Shown here piece by piece: positions 50,089 through 60,372 of a stretch of 64,000 nucleotides of DNA (the first letter of the stretch is position 1; each line of letters starts with the position of its first letter). This stretch comes from Leptospira sp. (GTDB lineage: Bacteria; Spirochaetota; Leptospiria; Leptospirales; Leptospiraceae), in contig JAACWH010000025.1 in the NCBI GenBank assembly GCA_009991425.1, positions 1 through 64,000 on the forward strand, written 5' to 3'. The notes beneath the pieces are model-generated. The model was not told where the DNA came from and made no database searches. It saw only the letters and a list, made by a program, of their open reading frames with translations. The translations under genes and the position numbers were made by a program.

Positions 50089-51381
50089 TTATTCTAATTT
50101 TAATTTAAAACAATTTATCACATCTCTCTTTCCTTTGATTTCAAGGTCTTTCAATAAAGTCATTTTATTTTGGTCAAATTGACTTAGGCTATCATATACG
50201 GTTCTGCTAAGAATCAGATCAGACTGATTGGATTTTGTTAGACTTTCTAATCTGGAAGCAAGGTTGACTGTGTCGCCTATGATCGTATAATTTTTTCTTT
50301 TTTTGCTACCTATATTCCCTAACACAACTTCTCCGTGATGGAGTCCGATTCCATGTTTAATAGTTGGATAATTATTTAGTGTAAATATCTTATTGATTTT
50401 ATTTAATTCCTCAGACATTTCTAGTGCAGCTTTAAATGCACTTGCTTGCGGGTTCTCTATTGCAATAGGTGCTCCAAAATAAGCCATAACAGAATCTCCA
50501 ATGAATTTATCTACGACACCACCATTTCTTTGGATAATATCAACCATTGAGTCAAAGTATTGATTCAAGAATGATACTATTTCTTTAGGATTTCTTTCTT
50601 CTGATATAGATGTGAAATTTCTTAAATCTGCGAAGAGAACTGTTACTTCTCTTTCTTCTCCTTCTTCGGAGAGTCCGCCTTCTTGCAAAATTTTATCACG
50701 CACTTCATCTGATACATACTCACCTAATACTGAGGAGACAAACTCTCTTTCTTGGACAGTATCTGATATTTTGATTAGCATCCTTCTTGCCTGGTTAGCG
50801 AGTAAGCCTCCGAAAAGTCCTGTTACTAATATGTAGAGAACAATTTCAATATAGTATGTAATTCCCAATACTTGCTCATAATGATCTGTTTGCTCAGCAT
50901 AATTGAATTGTAACCAAAGAAAGCAAATTGTAAATAATAAAGAGGAAAATAAACCTCCTATGATAGCAATTCTAAATGAAAAAGAAAATGCAGTCGCCAT
51001 TGTCATAATTAAAAACAAAGAAGGTATTGTATGACTCATGATTGGAATGGAAAAATCAGGAGCAAATAAATCTGTAATGAAAAATACTATCAAAGGAGAA
51101 AATAAAGGATAGCTGATCCCTACAAAATAATAAAATAACATAGATTTAGTGGAATTGCTATTTTTTTCGAGAAGGAATTTAACTAAGACAACTAAAAAGA
51201 AACTTATTATAATAAATAAAAATAGAGAAATAGTATGCCATTTACGCATCTCTGCGGTAAAGTTTAACAAGAGCAGGACAGCAGAAAAAATGGGCAGTGA
51301 AACAACCCAAAATTTAAGCAAGGTAAGATAAGCTTCCTTTGCTTCTAAGGTGATAAATTTATCAATATTACGAAGACTCAT
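50089..51381 (-). CDS. membrane class III adenylate/guanylate cyclase
   Basis: N-terminal TMs; 'REVTVLFADLRNFTSISEERNPKEIVSFLNQYFDSMVDIIQRNGGVVDKFIGDSVMAYFGAPIA'. Confidence 0.94.
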   Translation of the reverse strand: MSLRNIDKFITLEAKEAYLTLLKFWVVSLPIFSAVLLLLNFTAEMRKWHTISLFLFIIISFFLVVLVKFLLEKNSNSTKSMLFYYFVGISYPLFSPLIVFFITDLFAPDFSIPIMSHTIPSLFLIMTMATAFSFSFRIAIIGGLFSSLLFTICFLWLQFNYAEQTDHYEQVLGITYYIEIVLYILVTGLFGGLLANQARRMLIKISDTVQEREFVSSVLGEYVSDEVRDKILQEGGLSEEGEEREVTVLFADLRNFTSISEERNPKEIVSFLNQYFDSMVDIIQRNGGVVDKFIGDSVMAYFGAPIAIENPQASAFKAALEMSEELNKINKIFTLNNYPTIKHGIGLHHGEVVLGNIGSKKRKNYTIIGDTVNLASRLESLTKSNQSDLILSRTVYDSLSQFDQNKMTLLKDLEIKGKRDVINCFKLKLE

Positions 51382-51545
51382 TAAGTAGAGCTTCTTTAAA
51401 TTTTCAAAATCTGCAAGAAATAGTTTTTCGTTTTAGTTTATTTTTCCATTTAAAAAGTTGTAAAAGGAAAAATATTGTGGTTTACATTAATACATTATTT
51501 AAAAACCAAATTATCTTACTAAATAATCTGAAGTTAGTTGATTAC

Positions 51546-53291
51546 TTACCTAGACCTCACTATTGGATTCAATTTAAGTTCTTTCCAATCTGTCCAATTG
51601 ATTGAATCTGCAGAATAGTTATATATTAAAAAGGGATCATACAAAGATACAGTTCCGCTGTATTCTCTTTTAACGACGCAGCTGTATAAGCTTGAGATTA
51701 TGTTGCATTTATTTAAAGATGTCAATTCACCTCCTGTTGTATAACCTGATATTTGAGTTATCTTAGGTTGAGGCTGAGTCTCACGAACTGTATTATCACT
51801 ATGATTGAATTCGATTCTTAACAAGGGAAGACTAGACCCATCAATAAATTCAAAAGCTGTTTTTTCTGAATTAAAAATAGAACCATTTTGAGTAGTAACC
51901 TGATTGATTTGATATCCACCTGAGAAACTTAAATTTGATGCAGGTAGATTGGCATCTGTATTGGAAGTTGAATATCTTGTTACATCACTGGGACTTGTTG
52001 ATACTTCTTCTAGAAAGAATTTATAATTATTGGTTATCAATTTAATTGACGGTCCAACTAGTGGAGAGCTGTGAGAAAATGTATTGCTTGAATCTGATAA
52101 ATCAAAATTAGATATATAATAACTAGATCCATTGTAGTTTAAAATTAATTCCTTATATTGGAAAATTGTTCCATCGCTGTAATTAAATGGACTATTTGCA
52201 CCAGGAACAATTGCAGTATTAGAACTACCTGATTGCAATAGATTGTTATCAATTCGCCATTCGCTATTTGTTCCATCAGTCTCTTTATAAATCATCTTTC
52301 CATTATTATAAAAAAACTTACCATTGTTGAAGGTGTTGTAAATTGATCTATTACTTAGAGAATAAAATGTATAATTGTCTGGTTGGCTGAATGGAATTTT
52401 AGCAAAAAAGTAACTATCAACTGATGCTACAGTTTTTCGAATAACAAGGACTAAGGAATCTTCCGTTGCAAACCGAGTAGTTATGCTGTATTGAATATCA
52501 AAATTTTGTGTTCCAGCAGCAGCATCTGAGTTTGCATCAACTATGACAAAAGATTGATAATCTTGCCCATTGGACGTATAAAAAATCAAGATATACCTTC
52601 CAATTCGAATATTACCAACAGAAAGATTATAGTCTTTATTGAATAATATTTCTACAGAATAAAATGCTTTTCCATCATGAGTTCCTAAGGGTTTTGGATC
52701 TTCGGTTATATAAACTTCATACGGTTCATAATCTCTTTTAGTTATTCGAGTAAGGTTCTGCTCTATGAATTTGTATCCATCAGGATAAGCTTCTTGGACG
52801 ATTGTAAATGCCTTATCTGTCGAACTCAAAAGATCTATAACCAAAGAGCCGTGGTATGTCGGACTTGAAGAGAATTTATAAATGTCTAATCTAAACCTAC
52901 CTAAATCTCGGAAATACAATCTATGAAAACCTTCACTTGCTTGTTGGAAAGTTCCAATAAACTCCCCCGAAGTATCCTCTTGGTTTGGAATTGGAATTGT
53001 ATAGTCTCTTGGAACCTTACTTACTTTAATTACAGTTGAACCATTTATTGCTCCATTCTCAAGAAATTTAACAGTAGTTTCGTACTCCACACCCTTTAAA
53101 AAATTAGAGAGTAATAGTAGTCCATAAAGTTTACTTAATTCAGAGTCATTGTCTAGCTCGGAATTTTTAAAAAGGATGCAATTTGTTGTTAGAAATAAAT
53201 ATAATACTATTAAAAGGGAAAGGAATTTCTTCTTAACGATTTGTGAAAATAAGAAATTAATCAAGGAGAAAAAATTATTGAGCATGCTCAT
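51546..53291 (-). CDS. hypothetical lipoprotein
   Basis: 581 aa; hydrophobic N-terminus with FLTTNC lipobox-like motif. Confidence 0.75.
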   Translation of the reverse strand: MSMLNNFFSLINFLFSQIVKKKFLSLLIVLYLFLTTNCILFKNSELDNDSELSKLYGLLLLSNFLKGVEYETTVKFLENGAINGSTVIKVSKVPRDYTIPIPNQEDTSGEFIGTFQQASEGFHRLYFRDLGRFRLDIYKFSSSPTYHGSLVIDLLSSTDKAFTIVQEAYPDGYKFIEQNLTRITKRDYEPYEVYITEDPKPLGTHDGKAFYSVEILFNKDYNLSVGNIRIGRYILIFYTSNGQDYQSFVIVDANSDAAAGTQNFDIQYSITTRFATEDSLVLVIRKTVASVDSYFFAKIPFSQPDNYTFYSLSNRSIYNTFNNGKFFYNNGKMIYKETDGTNSEWRIDNNLLQSGSSNTAIVPGANSPFNYSDGTIFQYKELILNYNGSSYYISNFDLSDSSNTFSHSSPLVGPSIKLITNNYKFFLEEVSTSPSDVTRYSTSNTDANLPASNLSFSGGYQINQVTTQNGSIFNSEKTAFEFIDGSSLPLLRIEFNHSDNTVRETQPQPKITQISGYTTGGELTSLNKCNIISSLYSCVVKREYSGTVSLYDPFLIYNYSADSINWTDWKELKLNPIVRSR

Positions 53292-53587
53292 AAATTTATT
53301 TTTCCATAATAAAATTCAATTAATAATTTACTTTTCGAAATTTATTAAAAAATAACAAAAGAGTCTATAAACTAAACATTCTTTACATCATCACAGAATT
53401 TATTAACATCAAGTTCATTTGCGAATCATTGCATTTGATTATTATGTCTCATTGATTAATAATAGAAAAAATTATTTCTAGTATGAAATACCTTTTTCTA
53501 GATAATCTTAGGAATTTCCATTTGACTTGCAACTTTCTTAAAGAAGCATGGACTGTACCACGCATTTATTTATAACCAGGAATTCTC

Positions 53588-53749
53588 ATGAAAAGAACAT
53601 TTCAACCATCAAGAGTAAAAAGAGCAAGAACCCACGGATTTCGTGCCAGAATGGCAACAGTAGCAGGCCGAAAAGTGCTTTCTAGAAGAAGGCTTAAAGG
53701 CAGATACAAATTGACTGTTTCTGATGAAAAGGTAGGACGAAAGTTCTAG
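53588..53749 (+). CDS. rpmH: 50S ribosomal protein L34 (absent from ORF track because <60 aa)
   Basis: [53 protein letters not shown]. Confidence 0.98.
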   Translation: MKRTFQPSRVKRARTHGFRARMATVAGRKVLSRRRLKGRYKLTVSDEKVGRKF

Positions 53750-53765
53750 ACCTTTTTAATCTACC

Positions 53766-54101
53766 ATAGCTCTTAAAAATCCCTCGACACTTCGCAATAA
53801 AGAAAGGATACGTAGACTCTTCTCTGGGTCTAAGAAAATTTCAAAGTATCCGCTCACAATTCTTTACCAAATAAACGAAGGCTTGGATACAGAAATCATC
53901 TATTGTTCGGACAAAAGTTCTAAAAACGCTGTCCAAAGAAATAGAACCAAAAGGCTACTTAGAGCTATTGTTCGAGAAAATAAGGATAAGATTCCACAAC
54001 AAATGGATATCGCAATCATAGGCAAAAGAGAAATTGAAGATCTGTCCTTTATTAAGAGAGTTGATTTGCTTGCATCTCTTCTTTTGAAGATTTCATTATG
54101 A
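53766..54101 (+). CDS. rnpA: ribonuclease P protein component; true start likely non-canonical upstream of the TTG at 53883
   Basis: Open frame from 53760: STIALKNPSTLRNKERIRRLFSGSKKISKYPLTILYQINEGLDTEIIYCSDKSSKNAVQRNRTKRLLRAIVRENKD...; location between rpmH and yidD. ATA at 53766 shown as tentative start. Confidence 0.8.
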   Translation: MALKNPSTLRNKERIRRLFSGSKKISKYPLTILYQINEGLDTEIIYCSDKSSKNAVQRNRTKRLLRAIVRENKDKIPQQMDIAIIGKREIEDLSFIKRVDLLASLLLKISL

Positions 54102-54325
54102 ATACCATAGCAATTTTTCTAATCGGCATATACAAAAAGTGGATTTCACCAGTGTTACCTGGAGCCTGTAGATTTACTCCAACCTGTTCTCAATATAGTG
54201 CAGAGGCATTTCAAGTTTACCCATTTCACAAAGCTTTGTATCTTTCCATTCATAGAATTCTAAGATGCAATCCATTTTCTCAAGGATTTGAAGATCCGCT
54301 CCCATACCCACATAAGAAGGATTAA
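54098..54325 (+). CDS. yidD: membrane protein insertion efficiency factor YidD
   Basis: 'YKKWISPVLPGACRFTPTCSQYSAEAFQVYPFHKALYLSIHRILRCNPF'. Confidence 0.97.
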   Translation: MNTIAIFLIGIYKKWISPVLPGACRFTPTCSQYSAEAFQVYPFHKALYLSIHRILRCNPFSQGFEDPLPYPHKKD

Positions 54326-54328
54326 ATT

Positions 54329-56290
54329 ATGCAAGAACGACAAGGAAGATTATTTTTAGCTTTATTTCTCAGTTTAGGAATTTGGTTAGGAATACAGTAC
54401 TTTTTCTTTCCGCCTGAGCTCAAAAAAGTAGATGGAAATCAAACTTCGGAAGATGCTTCGCTGAAAGAAGCAATTTCCGATAGTAATAAAGATCCAAAGG
54501 TAGCTACTCAAGAAATTAACAAGCCAACTATCAAAGCAATACCTTCTGGTATTAAGCCAGTTGATCCAGCTAGTATCAAAAAGTATTATATTAAGACTGA
54601 GCCTTATCTTATTGAATTATCATCATTAGGTGGTAGAGTTGAGAAATTTTTCATTCAAAATCACAAAGAGCCAGATGGTTCTGAGCTTCAAATACTTAAA
54701 GACCCAAAGAAGCATACGATTACTTTTGAAAACCAAGAGTATGTTGCTATTGAAATTTCTAGACAACAAGGATTTGATTTCAATCTTATAGCTGACCAAG
54801 AAAAGATTCCTTATTCTTCTTTTAATGAAAGAAATTTCTCTTCATCTTTCGACGAAGCTAAGATGACATATGAATTTCAAATACAATCAGATGACAAAAG
54901 TTATATTTTAAAGAAAATTTATCAATTTTTTCCAAATGAAAATTATTTCATTTATAAAATGGAAATTCGGAATTTAACTAATTCATCCTTAGTATTAGCT
55001 TCTCCTAAGAATCCTTTGTATTTGAGATCTTTTGGAAGTCTAGGTCCATTTACTAAGGCAGAATCAGAGATGAGTGATAGAGATAAGGCAAATTTTTTCC
55101 GCTACTATTATCTAGATGATTCTTTTAAGGACTTTCTAGATGGAACTACAACGGCTGGTTTCTTATCTAATATCTTTGGAAATGACACAGAAGGTCAGAT
55201 TTTTGATGTTCAGAAAGGTACTGGGGAATTGGTAGATTTTGCAGGAACTGGCTCTCGTTATTTTATCGCTGTTCTAGACCCTTTGAATCATAAGCCCGAA
55301 GGAGTTTTATTAGACACTCGTGCAAATAATACTTCTGGCGTTCTAATGAATTACGATGATATTTCTATAGAAGCTGGTAAGACAGAAACATATGATTATG
55401 CCGCCTATGTTGGTATTCGGGAAGCCGATGGAATGGCCTTCCGTGATTCTAGCTTAGATCCAAAGAAGACTAAAAAAACACCATTTTATGGGCTTAGTGA
55501 AAGTCTAGATAAATCATTTAATCAAGGTTTAACGACTCCTTTTAGAAATGGAATCGTTTGGATTCTAAAGAAAATCTACACCTTTATTATACCGAATTAT
55601 GGCTGGGCGATAATATTGTTTGCAATTCTTTTCAAAGCGGTGTTCTTCCCATTGAATCAGAAACAAGCTGATAGTATGAAGAAGATGCAAGAACTTTCTC
55701 CACAAATCAAAGAGATAAATGAAAAATACGAGAAAGATCCGCAGCTCAAGCAACAAAAAATTATGGAGCTCTATAAGACAAACAAAGTGAATCCAATGGG
55801 CGGTTGCCTTCCCATGTTGATTCAGATTCCTATCTTCATTGCACTATATACAGCTTTTTCTGATACAGTGGATCTTTGGGAATCTCCCTTCTTATGGGTG
55901 AATGATCTAAGTGAGCCTGATACTGTTTATACTTTGCCATCTAGTTTAGGTATTTTTGCACTAAATGTAAATTTATTGCCTTTGGTTATGGTTGGTTCAC
56001 AGATCCTACAATCACGTTTCACAGTAGTATCTACTGATCCTAATCAGAAGATGATGATGTACCTAATGCCTTTAGTTATGTTGTATTTCTTCTGGTCTAT
56101 GCCCTCAGGTGTAACTTTGTATTGGACGATTCAGAACATTCTGTCCATTCTGCAGCAACTTTGGACGAATAAATTTGGGAAAGATAAGAAAGACGCTAAA
56201 CAAGCTATTAAGGGAACGGAGCAGACTATTACAAAGCTTCCTCCTCGACCACATAACAACAACCACCGTGGTAGAAGAAACAAAAAGTAA
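54329..56290 (+). CDS. yidC: membrane protein insertase YidC
   Basis: 653 aa; '[84 protein letters not shown]'. Confidence 0.97.
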   Translation: MQERQGRLFLALFLSLGIWLGIQYFFFPPELKKVDGNQTSEDASLKEAISDSNKDPKVATQEINKPTIKAIPSGIKPVDPASIKKYYIKTEPYLIELSSLGGRVEKFFIQNHKEPDGSELQILKDPKKHTITFENQEYVAIEISRQQGFDFNLIADQEKIPYSSFNERNFSSSFDEAKMTYEFQIQSDDKSYILKKIYQFFPNENYFIYKMEIRNLTNSSLVLASPKNPLYLRSFGSLGPFTKAESEMSDRDKANFFRYYYLDDSFKDFLDGTTTAGFLSNIFGNDTEGQIFDVQKGTGELVDFAGTGSRYFIAVLDPLNHKPEGVLLDTRANNTSGVLMNYDDISIEAGKTETYDYAAYVGIREADGMAFRDSSLDPKKTKKTPFYGLSESLDKSFNQGLTTPFRNGIVWILKKIYTFIIPNYGWAIILFAILFKAVFFPLNQKQADSMKKMQELSPQIKEINEKYEKDPQLKQQKIMELYKTNKVNPMGGCLPMLIQIPIFIALYTAFSDTVDLWESPFLWVNDLSEPDTVYTLPSSLGIFALNVNLLPLVMVGSQILQSRFTVVSTDPNQKMMMYLMPLVMLYFFWSMPSGVTLYWTIQNILSILQQLWTNKFGKDKKDAKQAIKGTEQTITKLPPRPHNNNHRGRRNKK

Positions 56291-56307
56291 TCAATTAGAG
56301 GTTAGAT

Positions 56308-57030
56308 ATGGAAAATTATATTTTTGAAGCAGAAGCAAAATCTAAATCCGAGGCAGAAGAATTAACTTTAAAAACTCTTCGACTTGAATCTGGTGATTTG
56401 CGGTTTGAAGTTGTTGAATCTGGTAAATCTGGATTCCTTGGTATTACTCAAAAGAAGCCAGCTGTTGTTCGCGCCTTTGTGACTAATAACGATATACCAT
56501 CGGAGAAGATCATCCATGGTGTAACATTGACTATCCTAAAGAAGATGGGCATTGAAGCAGAAGTGGTTGGAATGGGTGATGTAGATGGCAAGATCTATGT
56601 TGAGATTTCCAGTAAAGAATCTGGCTTAGTGATTGGTAAACGAGGCTCAACCTTAGATGCACTTCAATTTGTTGTGAATCTAATGGTTGATTCAAAAATT
56701 CGCCATGGCAGAAAAATTGTCCTAGACATTGAATCTTATCGCGACAAAAGAGAAATGTCTTTAATACGACTTGGTAAATCTGTCGCTTCCCAAGTAGCTA
56801 AAACTGGAAAATCAAAACTACTAGAACCAATGAATCCATATGAAAGAAGAATTATTCATATGGCTCTACAAGAAGATGATAGGGTTTTTACTAGATCAGA
56901 AGGGAATGGAACTTTTAAAAAAGTGCGAGTTATCTCTTCTAAGGATCGCCATAAGTATAAAGATCTTGAGCCTGTTAAGAAAGGATTTCCAGAAGGTCTA
57001 CCTGCGGAGGATGAAGAGTTTTTTGAATGA
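56308..57030 (+). CDS. jag: Jag/KhpB-like KH-R3H RNA-binding protein
   Basis: N-terminal Jag_N, KH '[21 protein letters not shown]', R3H '[14 protein letters not shown]'. Confidence 0.93.
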   Translation: MENYIFEAEAKSKSEAEELTLKTLRLESGDLRFEVVESGKSGFLGITQKKPAVVRAFVTNNDIPSEKIIHGVTLTILKKMGIEAEVVGMGDVDGKIYVEISSKESGLVIGKRGSTLDALQFVVNLMVDSKIRHGRKIVLDIESYRDKREMSLIRLGKSVASQVAKTGKSKLLEPMNPYERRIIHMALQEDDRVFTRSEGNGTFKKVRVISSKDRHKYKDLEPVKKGFPEGLPAEDEEFFE

Positions 57031-58430
57031 TCGTTGATACGATTGCTGCGATATCTACGGCTCCAGGAATGGGAGCCATAGGTATCATTCGAGTTTCGGG
57101 ATCTCAAACGATTCCCATTTGTTTACACTTTTTATATCCCTCTACTAATCAAACTATAAATCAAGAATACATTGAGTCTAACAACCGTAAAATGGTTTAT
57201 TCTGAATTCAAATCAAAAGATAAGCTAATTGATAAGATAGTATATGTCTTCTTTAAGGGACCGAATTCTTTTACAGGAGAAGATTTAGTTGAATTTCATT
57301 TCCATGGGAATGGAATATTGCTTAAACAGGCGCTAAATGAAATATTTACTAAAGGTGCAAGACCAGCTGAGCCTGGTGAATTTACTAAGCGTGCTTATTT
57401 AAATGGGAAATTAAATCTCCCTGAAGCAGAAGCAATTGGAAGATTAATACACTCAAGATCACAATTTGAATTAGAACTCGCACAGAAGAATTTCTTTGGT
57501 GAAATCTCTAAACTTTCCTCTCGTCTTAGATCAGAACTTGTTGGTATTAAAGCGGAATGTGAGGCTGAGATTGATTTTTCGACAGAAGATTTAACCTTCG
57601 AGAGTTTAGAAGAGAGAAGAGGCAGGATTTCAAAAATTCGAACAATCTGTGATTCACTTCTATCAAAAGCAGCAAGAACTGAGACTATGATTGGCAGATC
57701 TAAAGTAGTCTTATTTGGTGAGCCAAATGTGGGGAAGTCTAGTTTAATGAACGTTATACTAGGGAGAGAAAGATCTATTATCTCAGATCGCCCTGGAACA
57801 ACCAGGGATTTTATATCGGAAGACCTTAATTTAAAAGGCGTTCCAATTCAGTTAATAGATACTGCAGGAATTAGAGAAACGGAAGATGAAATCGAACGCA
57901 AAGGAATTGAACAGAGTATGCGTGAATCTTCTTCAGCTAACCTTCGCTTATTTTTAATTGATACTTCAAAGCCTTGGGATTTTTCGAATTATCTTGATAA
58001 GAACGACAAGTATCTTGCAGGAACTATTTTACTTGCCAACAAAATCGATATTGCGGATAAATCCTGGTCAACTGAATCCATTCGATTAAAATTAAAAGCT
58101 TTGGATCTAAAATCAAATGTAGAAATTTTAGAAATATCTTGTAAGACGGGTCAAGGAATTCCTGAACTGATTCAGATTATGGAAGAGAAAATTTCTGATT
58201 CTGGCCAATCTGAAGAATATATTTTATTGGAAGATAGACAAAAATACCACTTTCAAATGATTTCAGAATCATTATCTAGGGCTGATGATCTGATGTTAAG
58301 TTCAGCACCTGCAGAAATTGTAGTAAAAGAAATTGATGAAGCAGTAAGACAGGTCGGAACCATCTTAGGTTTTGTTAGCAATGAAGAAGTCTTAGGAAGA
58401 ATTTTTTCTACTTTTTGTGTTGGAAAATAA
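57027..58430 (+). CDS. mnmE: tRNA modification GTPase MnmE
   Basis: '[22 protein letters not shown]', '[37 protein letters not shown]', C-terminal 'IFSTFCVGK'. Confidence 0.98.
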   Translation: MIVDTIAAISTAPGMGAIGIIRVSGSQTIPICLHFLYPSTNQTINQEYIESNNRKMVYSEFKSKDKLIDKIVYVFFKGPNSFTGEDLVEFHFHGNGILLKQALNEIFTKGARPAEPGEFTKRAYLNGKLNLPEAEAIGRLIHSRSQFELELAQKNFFGEISKLSSRLRSELVGIKAECEAEIDFSTEDLTFESLEERRGRISKIRTICDSLLSKAARTETMIGRSKVVLFGEPNVGKSSLMNVILGRERSIISDRPGTTRDFISEDLNLKGVPIQLIDTAGIRETEDEIERKGIEQSMRESSSANLRLFLIDTSKPWDFSNYLDKNDKYLAGTILLANKIDIADKSWSTESIRLKLKALDLKSNVEILEISCKTGQGIPELIQIMEEKISDSGQSEEYILLEDRQKYHFQMISESLSRADDLMLSSAPAEIVVKEIDEAVRQVGTILGFVSNEEVLGRIFSTFCVGK

Positions 58431-58529
58431 AATCAAATTCAACTTAATGTTAAAAATTTATATTTATATTATAAAAATAATTTAAACAATTAACCTAATA
58501 AGTGTAGCACAAAAGAAAGCATTAATAAC

Positions 58530-58585
58530 GATTTCAGGCTGAATCATCTATTTTCCGTGAAACGATAATCGCTCAACCTGAAATC
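58530..58585. terminator. Long inverted repeat between convergent mnmE and csp genes
   Basis: GATTTCAGGCTGA (58530-58542) / TCAACCTGAAATC (58573-58585), one mismatch; large loop, no strong T-tract. Confidence 0.4.
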
Positions 58586-58618
58586 AATTCTTAAGTGAAA
58601 TTTATTTTCTTATAAAAA

Positions 58619-59065
58619 TTAAATTTTACTCATTTCCTTTGCACAACTTAAACAAGAATCCATACAAGCTTTACATTCTTGGTGGTGATTTTCGTGCTTC
58701 TTACATTCTTTTGCACAGGCTCTACAAATATCTTCACAGAGACTTGCCATTTTGCTTGTAAATTTTGATTCTTGGCTTGCTAATTGAACGAAAGCTTCAC
58801 AGGCAGCGATTGTCTCTCTTGTAGCATTAGCACAGCTAAGCAATGTTTTATCTCCAGCACCGAGTTCACGTATGCAGTGAGTTAAACAAATTTCAGCTTC
58901 CAATTTACAATGTACTGCTGCCATCATAGCCTTTGCATATTTTGATTTTGTCTTAGACTTCATTGTCATACCTGCGTGGGAACTTTCTTCGGCAACTAGT
59001 GAAGAGATTGCACTTACTGCTGCTATTCCTGCAGATGATTTAGCGATAAATTCTTTTCTTGTCAT
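58619..59065 (-). CDS. Csp1-like four-helix-bundle copper storage protein, Tat/Sec-exported
   Basis: N-terminal MTRKEFIAKSSAGIAAVSAISSLVAEE; 13 Cys in the mature region in CxxxC-type helical spacing (CEDICRACAKECKKHENHHQECKACMDSCLSCAKEM). Confidence 0.85.
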   Translation of the reverse strand: MTRKEFIAKSSAGIAAVSAISSLVAEESSHAGMTMKSKTKSKYAKAMMAAVHCKLEAEICLTHCIRELGAGDKTLLSCANATRETIAACEAFVQLASQESKFTSKMASLCEDICRACAKECKKHENHHQECKACMDSCLSCAKEMSKI

Positions 59066-59185
59066 AATGATTTCCTTTCTCGTTTGTTTATTAATTTAAG
59101 ATTTCTTATCCTAAATTAAAAGGTTTGTAATTGCATCTAAATAGATGCTTAGTTTTAGTAAAAGATTGGATAAAAAAATTAATTT

Positions 59186-59605
59186 CTATATTAAGAGTCG
59201 TATAGTATCAAGTGATATTGAATAGGAAAGGTAGGGATATTCTTTTCTGTATATTAACTTGTGAAGTGAGGAATGGAATTTTCTGAAAGAAAGTAAAGCA
59301 AAATCTGAATAAAGTATTTTAGAATATGATTTAAATGCATATATTTCTATCGAATGAATAGGTTCTGAATAGGAAATTGCACATTTACAATCCTGATCAT
59401 TAGAATCTTCCGAATCGTATGGGATCTTTGGATCTTTTTGTTCATCGCCTGTTTGGTGGCATGATGGTAAGAGATTGGAATCGGAGTAGGTATTGACTGA
59501 ATTCTTTGATAAGGAGCTTAAACAAGAGGAAAGTGAGCTCTTGCAGGTTATGAATAGAAGCATAGAGAGAAGTGAAACAATTACACTGTATTTCTTTGCT
59601 AACAT
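59186..59605 (-). CDS. hypothetical Cys-containing lipoprotein upstream of csp
   Basis: 139 aa; lipobox-like LLFITC; SCHQTG and DCKC motifs; same strand directly upstream of the Csp1-like gene. Confidence 0.6.
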   Translation of the reverse strand: MLAKKYSVIVSLLSMLLFITCKSSLSSCLSSLSKNSVNTYSDSNLLPSCHQTGDEQKDPKIPYDSEDSNDQDCKCAISYSEPIHSIEIYAFKSYSKILYSDFALLSFRKFHSSLHKLIYRKEYPYLSYSISLDTIRLLI

Positions 59606-59729
59606 CTTTAATTAGACTATTTAAGTTTCCGTATTTGTAAACAAATTTCTAATCTATTTTTAGCTTTTCTAAGTAGTCTTTGGAAATATACGGTCTAAAT
59701 AGTATAAATTTCAAGGTCAAAGAAATAAA

Positions 59730-60347
59730 ATGAACGAACATAGAATAAAAAAGTATAATCCAACTCGTACAGGTAAGAATAAATTTACACTACTTGGATT
59801 ATCGCTTGTAGCTGTAATTTTTCTTTCATTTCAGCTTCCCATCCATAAAATCAATTCTAAAGAGGTTAAGAAAATGAGTTTCCATAATTTTAAAGTAAAA
59901 GATATCAAGGGCAAAGATACGGATCTTTCAAGCTATAAAGGTAAAGCAGTATTAGTAGTAAATGTAGCATCTAAGTGCGGTTATACTTCACAGTATGAAG
60001 GTCTCGAATCCTTATATAAAAATTATAAAGATAAAGGATTGGTTATCATAGGTTTTCCTGCGAATAATTTTGGAGCCCAAGAGCCAGGATCGGATGATCA
60101 GATAGCAGAATTCTGCAAATTGAATTATGGTGTAAGTTTTCCTATGATGTCTAAGATTTCCGTTAAGGGTTCAGATCAAAACGAAGTCTACAAGTTTCTA
60201 ACTAATAATGCCCCCGAAAAGGGCGATGTGAAATGGAATTTTGAAAAGTTTTTAATTGGTAAGGATGGTTCTATTAAAGGAAGATTCAGTTCTGGAGTTA
60301 CTCCTGGATCAAAAGAACTGGCAACTGCTATCGAAAAAGAATTATAA
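59730..60347 (+). CDS. glutathione peroxidase family protein with N-terminal TM/signal
   Basis: 'VLVVNVASKCGYTSQYEGLESLYKNYKDKGLVIIGFPANNFGAQEPGSDDQIAEFC', 'KWNFEKFLIGKDG'. Confidence 0.95.
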   Translation: MNEHRIKKYNPTRTGKNKFTLLGLSLVAVIFLSFQLPIHKINSKEVKKMSFHNFKVKDIKGKDTDLSSYKGKAVLVVNVASKCGYTSQYEGLESLYKNYKDKGLVIIGFPANNFGAQEPGSDDQIAEFCKLNYGVSFPMMSKISVKGSDQNEVYKFLTNNAPEKGDVKWNFEKFLIGKDGSIKGRFSSGVTPGSKELATAIEKEL

Positions 60348-60372
60348 GTTTATTGAATTTGATTGTTTATGC

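Noticed and set aside
53300-53588. Possible replication origin near rpmH
   Set aside because: AT-rich, but no TTATCCACA-type DnaA box cluster seen and no dnaA/dnaN in the window.
53883-54101. rnpA starting at TTG 53883 as in the ORF track
   Set aside because: Would omit the conserved N-terminal part of RnpA that is clearly encoded upstream in the same frame.
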